64,000 bases of DNA from positions 525,703 to 589,702 of the forward strand of contig KB445798.1 in the NCBI GenBank assembly GCA_000320605.2. Direction: 5' to 3'. Positions 58,301 through 64,000 of this stretch are shown one piece after another (position 1 is the first letter of the stretch; each line of letters opens with the position of its first letter). The notes beneath the pieces were generated by a model, which was not told the origin of the DNA, did not search any database, and saw nothing but the letters and a program-made list of their open reading frames with translations. The DNA is from Gelatoporia subvermispora B (Eukaryota > Basidiomycota > Agaricomycetes > Polyporales > Gelatoporiaceae). The translations under genes were made by a program, and so were the position numbers.

Positions 58301-58612
58301 TGCGCGCTGGTCTCAGACATAGTACAAATTATGAAGCAGGATTTCAACGCTTTGTGATCCTTCTTCATCAGGTATACGGCACGACAAACGTCCGCGTTGT
58401 CGATATCTCGATCATTCCGCTGCACGTGGGAAGCCACACACAGGGTGAATTTGTCCCTGGACCGTTACATTACACTTCACATTGATGAATATGGTTTCTC
58501 TTCTGCAGCGGTGGCATATGGCATAGCTGAGCAAGGTAAGCCATCACTTCATGAAGTCTCGAACCGTTCTAACAAGACTCTAGCTGCCGATATCATCAAG
58601 GCTGATATGTGA
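55347..58612 (+). CDS. GMC oxidoreductase (FAD-dependent alcohol oxidase/dehydrogenase family)
   Basis: GMC flavoenzymes oxidise alcohols or sugars. ATG 55347 opens MVDNITDVASKEFDYIIV. The FAD-binding glycine loop VGGGTCGLVLANRL is assembled from three exons, the middle one being only 8 nt (55457-55464). Intron gtgagacg...ggtttag (about 55618-55676) joins NDAMI to LTPAMRARLFNDPKYDWAF. Signature 1 GKCLGGSSAINFQLWN is at about 55905, followed by ELGNPGWNWETFDKYS. Signature 2, AIMSPQ plus ILELSGIGDQEVL, is joined near 57025, and VQLNLPGVGTNVQEHLYTG follows. The C-terminal catalytic His is in TYHTVGSCSMLP, across the intron ending near 58234. The second catalytic position is the His of GSHTQ, followed by AAVAYGIAEQAADIIK, TGA 58610-58612. 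More than 15 introns. No signal peptide is seen, so it is probably intracellular, unlike secreted aryl-alcohol oxidases. Confidence 0.88.
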
Positions 58613-59948
58613 GTGGGCGGACGGAGATAGGGACAATGCGATGCCTCGGTCAAGTGCGGTTCCTGTTTAGTCTCGGCGTGTAGTTGCGAAAGAGAATATC
58701 TTGAATGCGATCCGATCTCTGGTCAATCTGTTTGAGACCGTAACCTCGATGTGACACCAGCAAGCGGTATATCAGAACCCGTGAACCTACACCGCCTGTT
58801 GGCGCGTGTTCGCAACGGTTGCCAGAAGTCCTAAATTCAAGTAACCCCGGGCACTTGAATGAAGCTCATCACAGGCCGTTGATCAGAAAGGACCAACGGA
58901 CGACTACCGCACGCCTCAACGGTGGTACCTTCGGCAGAGCGTTCAGCACGCATCCGTTCCGCACAGACTAGGCCCATCACCTTCACTCAGTGAGTTGACA
59001 GGTCGGTTTCAACGCCCACAGACAGATCCATCGTTCTCTCGGTGGAGCAATTGTATCGCTTGGAAAGAAGCGTCCGACTACATACGGCCATGTTGGTTTC
59101 CCCAATCACTTCCCCAGTCATCGAAACTGACATCGCAGAGTTTGTGAGGTCAGCCCTCAATGCGGCCTCTCTGGCTTCCCACCGAACGCAAAACGATGCT
59201 AAGAATGTCTCGTATCGCAGTGTCGGAGTTGCCGGCGTAGTCCCTCTATCTAGAACATCAAAGACAGATGTGAGTACGCACACCGGATCTCACTCCACTA
59301 CCAACGTAGATACGCTTCAGATGGGGTGGTCTCACGGCACCGGGTCAGCCCTGTCATTACCTGCTTTGCCTTCGGTACATGTATTGCGTGGGCTGCGTGG
59401 AGTGCCCCTCGACGTCACAGTTGCGTTTCAGTCAGATTCAACACGTCTAACGCACTTTTTTAGAACCACGAACACATAGATGAGTCTACATACCAATCAC
59501 CACATTCTATCAGGCATCGTTAGCGAGATGCGGGGAACTCCGTCATGAAGGTATGTATCGTACAATCTCTTCCTTTACACAAATAGAAATCAGTGCTGGG
59601 CGGTCAACTGACAACGGGTGTTCTGATACATCGCATCTGCTGCTCCCGAGCTATCTCTGTACTGTTCCCTGAGGCAGACAGCTCCCTCGAATTCCTCGGG
59701 TTTCCGATGTTCGATGGTCTTGGAGGACAGCATAGGGTAGTAATTACCCGCCGCACCCTCCGCCCAGTACCCGCAGGTCCCCTGACACTGCGACTTTCTC
59801 GAGTATTCTCTACATGGCTTATGTAACTTTGACGCTCCGGCATCTAGCGCTGCTCCCGTCTTCGTTTACCTGGGGTCTCGAGTGTGTATAAATGGGTTCA
59901 AGGTAGTTCATGCATCCTTCAGCTGGGTCATCGCCGTGTGTTACCGCC
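58613..59948. other. intergenic, no supported gene
   Basis: Overlapping frames occur at 58987-59283 (minus, 98 codons) and 59042-59479 (plus, 145 codons). Neither shows a domain or good splice context. The last part is the P450 promoter region. Confidence 0.45.
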
Positions 59949-62005
59949 ATGGTTGATTTGTTGTTTTTCCAACCCATTCAACTAGTCCCGTGGTGCTTCT
60001 TTTGTATTGCCTACCTCGTCTGGCGTCGATATGGATTCACCCGAGCGACAGGAGGTCGTCCATTGCCCCCTGGACCCCCGGGTAGACCCATAGTTGGCAA
60101 AATATTCGATTTCACACAACACGATGTGCACCGTTTGTTCATGCGCTACAGCGAGCAGTATGGTGCATTGCACGATCTACATGTATCATCCGAGGATTCT
60201 CACGTTTTCCCTAGGTGATATATTCATGCTTGAGGGCCTGGGAAAACGGATCATAGTTCTTAATGAACTCTCTGCAATCAATGACCTCCTTGAGAACCGG
60301 GCTGCTATATATTCGCATCGGCCAGAATCAGTTTCCGGAGGCGTTCTCATGGGCTTCAGCAAGGTGAATACCAAATTGTAATTCTAATGACCATGTTTGG
60401 CCTGATTGACTTGATTAGAGCATGATCCTTTTGCCGTACGGACCAGAATGGAGAGCGCACAGGAAGCTCGCTCGGATGGCCCTTGGTCCAACACAGCTGA
60501 AGGAATATGCCATTCTCCAAGAGGATATTGCAGCATCCTTAGCGGAGGCTTTACTCGACACGCCTCATGACTTCTTCTCTCTCGTTCGAATGTAGGCAAG
60601 AGCGCCATGTCTCAACGAGTGACACCTGAAATAGTTTATCCGCGCCTAGCGGCGCCGGTAGGATGGTCATCGCTGTCACATACGGCATTCGCAACTCTGC
60701 ATTTCAAACAGAGGTGAGTGAAGCCCTGCTTCTGTAACATACTCATATAACACAAAATGATGGACATAGTGTATCATGAACGGGGAGCGTTTCGTTGAAT
60801 TTGCCAGGAGGACGTTTACTCCTGGAAATTACCTATGTGACATTCTGCCATTCCGTGAGTTTTCCGCCGCAAGTTTCATCCAGAGAAACACATGCTAACG
60901 GTCTATCGTAGTCAAACATGCACCTTCCTGGGTTCCCTTTCAATGCGAGCTACAACACGGAAAGGAAGCATTCATTGAATTCCAAACCAAACCGTTTGAG
61001 TATGTCAAGCAAGAGATGGTAAATGGGCCGATATAATTACTTTCGCATCAATTAACTATGTATAGGACAAGGGAAATATCTTGCCATCGTTGACCCTTCG
61101 TCTTCTGCAATGTCCCCCCCAAGGGATGCCCGATTTCGAGAGACATCTAATGTGGGTCGGAGGAGCTATGTTCGGAGGTATGCCTGTCTGCGTCAGCACA
61201 CCACGTTATATCGATCACCTCTGGTTTGCAGCTGGCGCAGAAACGGTGGACAAGGCTGCATACTTCTCTTTGAAAACATACTAAGCAAATTTCTCCAGAC
61301 CTATGCAACCGTTCTCACGTTTATTATGGCGATGGCCCTTAACCGCGATAAACAACGGATTGCTCAAGCTGAAATCGACGCCGTGATCGGTGGAGATCGG
61401 CTTCCAAGAATCGAAGACCGACGACAGCTTCCGTATGTGGATGCGGTCATAAAAGAGACCATGAGATGGCAACCTGCTCTTCCGTTGGGTTCGTTGCATG
61501 TTCCCATGGTAAAGTCATCACTCTGCTATATTGATCAAGTGAGCAGGTCTCTCTCGGTGCACAGCGCATGATGACTTCTATCGGGGTTTCTTCATTCCAA
61601 ACAATTCTATCATTGTCCCGAATGTCTGGTACGTGTATTTGCTACCGACTATGTCAAGCTACGTAACCCTTGCTCAGGGCAATAGCCTACGATCCAAGAT
61701 CAAAGTATAATCCGGAAGCGTTCATACCGGAACGGTTCATGGATGTGAACGAGAAAATCGTTGATCCGGATCAATGGGCGTTTGGATTTGGGCGAAGGTC
61801 TGTATTTTCTATGTCAAACACACCAAGCACTCATGGCTCCCACTGCAGAGCATGCCCCGGGCAGAATTTGGGAGAAAATTCCGTGTTCATTCTAGTAGCG
61901 ACAATTTTGTCGGTCTTCGATATTTTACCTCCCGAGAATGAGGCTTTGGAACAAGAGTTTACACAGCACGTGTTTCGGTGCGTGAGAGTTTCATTGGGCA
62001 TGTAG
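59949..62005 (+). CDS. cytochrome P450 monooxygenase
   Basis: Haem-thiolate monooxygenase of the ER membrane. ATG 59949 gives an N-terminal anchor ([19 protein letters not shown]) and the proline hinge [14 protein letters not shown]. Helix C shows [19 protein letters not shown]. The I-helix oxygen motif GAGAETTYATV is built across two introns near 61177-61300. ExxR is KETMRW (about 61455), the PERF motif is FIPERFMD (61725), and the haem loop [14 protein letters not shown], with the ligand Cys, spans the intron 61798-61847. Stop 62003-62005. All diagnostic residues are present, and about 11 introns join in frame, so it is probably functional. Clan and substrate are not assigned; it resembles the CYP families common in agaricomycete secondary metabolism. 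Confidence 0.92.
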
Positions 62006-62328
62006 CTGACTCCTCATCACCGACTCTGATAGTTCCCCTAAGCCATTCAAGTGCTCTATTTCGCCTCGCACTTTCGCCAAGGCACGACTTGTGCGACTTC
62101 GAGCTGCAGAAGGCGTAGCATAGTCTGTTTTGACATCTATACCAACGAGAATCGTAGTAATTTGAAATTCTGTGTACCTGTCAGAACTTGCGACGATCAC
62201 CCAACAAATGATGAACTGGGCTCAATGGACTTTTAGAGCGAGAAATATGCCCCATCAGTAAAATCTCGATTTTGCTTTTTCTGCTTTTACGTCTTTTGTG
62301 GTCAATAAGCACGCCAAAGGCGGTAAAA

Positions 62329-62399
62329 CGGGAAAATCCAAGTCCGCTGGGACTAGGATTTTCCCGCTTTTCCTGCTTTGATAGCCCAAAGCAGGAAAG
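62329..62399. repeat. two adjacent hairpin-forming inverted repeats
   Basis: CGGGAAAATCC at 62329 pairs with GGATTTTCCCG ending 62366, with an inner AGTCC/GGACT stem. Next to it TTTCCTGCTTTG pairs with CAAAGCAGGAAA around a six-base loop. Probably remnants of a foldback or MITE-like element; they could also act as a bidirectional terminator between the convergent genes. Confidence 0.65.
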
Positions 62400-62452
62400 C
62401 AGCGCCAAAGTAGATGTAAGATTTTCCTTATGCCATGAGATTTAGCGAAAGG

Positions 62453-62522
62453 CACGGAAGGCAGGTAACTCAGTGGCGAATATACCATTTGCGTTGAGTC
62501 TGAATGTAGTACATGGTGCGTG
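62453..62522 (+). repeat. dispersed repeat, copy 2 (partner at 5252-5322)
   Basis: CACGGAAGGCAGGT through GGTGCGTG, aligned with copy 1 over the whole length. It lies just beyond the hairpins, which are not seen beside copy 1. Confidence 0.7.
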
Positions 62523-62774
62523 CTTTCGCGTTCCCAGGTCTGTCCAGATGAGCGATGTTTATAAACAAGGTCTTATTCGGACTCGAGCGCAAATTGTATT
62601 TAGAACATATTTGAAAATACAAGGATCTTTGCGAAAGGCGAAGAAAGGCAGCAGAGAAAGACGAGACGCACAAAGGATAGCCTACGGCAGAACTCCTAAG
62701 TGGATGACACCATACGATGGCACATGGCGCATTTGATTGCATGGAGGAACATTGGTCTATGGTCAATAGGAAAG

Positions 62775-63808
62775 TCAGAAATGAGAGCTCAAGTAACGAT
62801 AGTATGCCGGCTGAGCATGTGCGATTGAGAGCCAGACCTAGACAAACCTGTCAAGTTCTGATTTCATGCAACATAGAAATATTGCCCTTACATTGTACCA
62901 GTAGAAGGATATCTGGTCCTCGTGGATGCCTTTGTATGTCATGAAGCGGTATGACACAAATATGGATAAACCATGAGAAACTATCTGCGCATCGATACTC
63001 AGGTCCCAGATGGACGCAAGAATCAGTGACCACAGACAGAGTCCAACGAGGACTGTGTAACGCGCTACGGATGGCCAGACTATCGGAAGGGTGCGCCTTC
63101 CTACAATGCGGTCTCCGTGCACATCTTTGAAGTCTTGTGTCTGAATTGTCGTGGCAAAAATGCCAGCACTGATACAGATGGAGAGAACTGCAGTCCTGTC
63201 CAAAGTTCGATGATCAATGGCTGTAAATGATATGGTGGTCAGACATGAAACGTCGATATGATAGGTCAACCGCTTACTTGCTACGAGTGTGGAACCAGCC
63301 TCAAATGCGGCAAAACCTGCCGCATTCACACAGTTGCGTAAAAGCCAATGTCCGGCATGAGTAGCACATTCATTGTAAAGGACAGTGAATGCGACCAGCG
63401 CAACACTCGAGTAAAATGTCCTGACGCTATACATCGCCGACCACAGCCAACAGAGTGGCACCAGCATCCATCGCATCACATATGCTGCTTCGAGTGTTAA
63501 ACGCTTTGACGGGAGTGGCCTATCTTGTTTGTTGTATTCATCTTCTTCGGGTTTTAGAGTCTGATTTGAGACGTCGAATTGAAGAACGTGCAGCCAAATC
63601 CAAAAGGTGGAATGTAAGAGAGTCATTGTCGACGGCGCTGGGGCAGCAGCCGCAGCAAGTAAGGTCTTAAATGCGGTGAGGAGAGTGGCGAATCTAATCT
63701 GAAGTCACATACTATCGGTATCACGGTTGTCTTGATGTCGGATTTAGTGAAGAGGAAGAGGGTATACGACCAGTGTATAATATGGTGTGCTACCGCCGAA
63801 ACGGCCAT
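62775..63808 (-). CDS. UbiA-family membrane prenyltransferase / terpene cyclase
   Basis: UbiA proteins are multi-helix membrane enzymes that bind prenyl diphosphates through two Asp-rich motifs; fungal members include prenyltransferases and membrane sesquiterpene cyclases. ATG 63808 gives MAVSAVAHHIIHWSYTLFLF, then TKSDIKTTVIPI; an upstream in-frame ATG at 63916 is possible. An intron joins to TLLAAAAAPAPSTM and WLHVLQFDVSNQTLKPEEDE, followed by YNKQDRPLPSKR. The first motif is therefore NQ...EEDEYNK rather than NDxxDxxxD, a variation I associate with fungal terpene-cyclase-like members. The second motif is QTQDFKDVHGDRIVGRRTLP. The last intron (donor gtaagg after WYN, about 62900) joins to VWLSIAHAQPAYYRYLSSHF, TGA 62777-62775. 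About 300 residues, apparently intact. It faces the P450 gene tail to tail. Confidence 0.85.
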
Positions 63809-64000
63809 ATTCGTAGGGAGAAGGTGCGTTAATGTGCCACTGAGAGGCTGCAAACATGAACGGTCAACGTATATGTAGAGGAGATGTGAGAAAGTCGCAG
63901 GGATGATCATTTCCAAATAAGCCCGATGACATTATCTTGGGTCGAATACTGGCGAGAGTATAGGGTGCACTCGGCTTGTACACCCTTTGGTGCAACAATC

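Larger units (their letters stand above)
62006..62774. other. intergenic with hairpins and a repeat fragment
   Basis: Lies between the convergent P450 and UbiA genes. Holds two adjacent hairpins (62329-62399) and the second copy of the dispersed repeat (62453-62522). Confidence 0.6.

Overview
This window is nuclear DNA of a filamentous basidiomycete, most likely an agaricomycete of the polypore type. The evidence is the many short (about 45-65 nt) GT-AG introns, the gene families present (NRPS-like adenylate-forming reductase, ArAE_2 transporter, DUF6534 seven-helix proteins, GMC oxidoreductase, P450, UbiA) and a KDZ-type transposase with its CxC2 cysteine cluster. No species is claimed. There is one assembly gap (884 N). 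Gene models below were built by hand from splice sites and motif continuity, so exon edges are approximate unless stated.

Layout. 0.9-4.6 kb: three-domain adenylate-forming reductase with an in-frame stop (+). 5.9-8.4 kb: intact DHA1-type MFS transporter (-). 8.4-12.2 kb: gene-poor, with a small inverted-repeat element and a relative of it. 12.2-16.7 kb: large ArAE_2/FUSC-type membrane transporter (+). 16.95-18.96 kb: secreted M14 carboxypeptidase homologue that has lost a zinc ligand and the general base (+). 19.8-21.1 kb: JmjC-type dioxygenase (-) whose second intron holds a small TIR transposon with a clear target-site duplication.

22.7-36.8 kb is a mobile-element island. A KDZ transposase (-) sits among at least six unfamiliar, intron-containing accessory genes (+), and clusters of a short GATGCATCTGT-like motif lie near both ends and inside. 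36.8-44.2 kb is a decayed Helitron-type helicase joined directly to a 3'-truncated Ty3/Gypsy element (both -), running into the gap. 46.0-48.0 kb holds a gene of an agaricomycete lineage-expanded family.

48-55 kb holds minisatellite and duplicated non-coding sequence and a pair of tandem DUF6534 membrane-protein genes, the second 5'-truncated. 55.3-63.8 kb is a compact set of GMC oxidoreductase (+), cytochrome P450 (+) and UbiA-family prenyltransferase/terpene cyclase (-). Together these look like a small specialised-metabolism locus. The reductase and MFS transporter at the left end belong to the same functional class but lie 47 kb away, so joining them to that locus is not supported.
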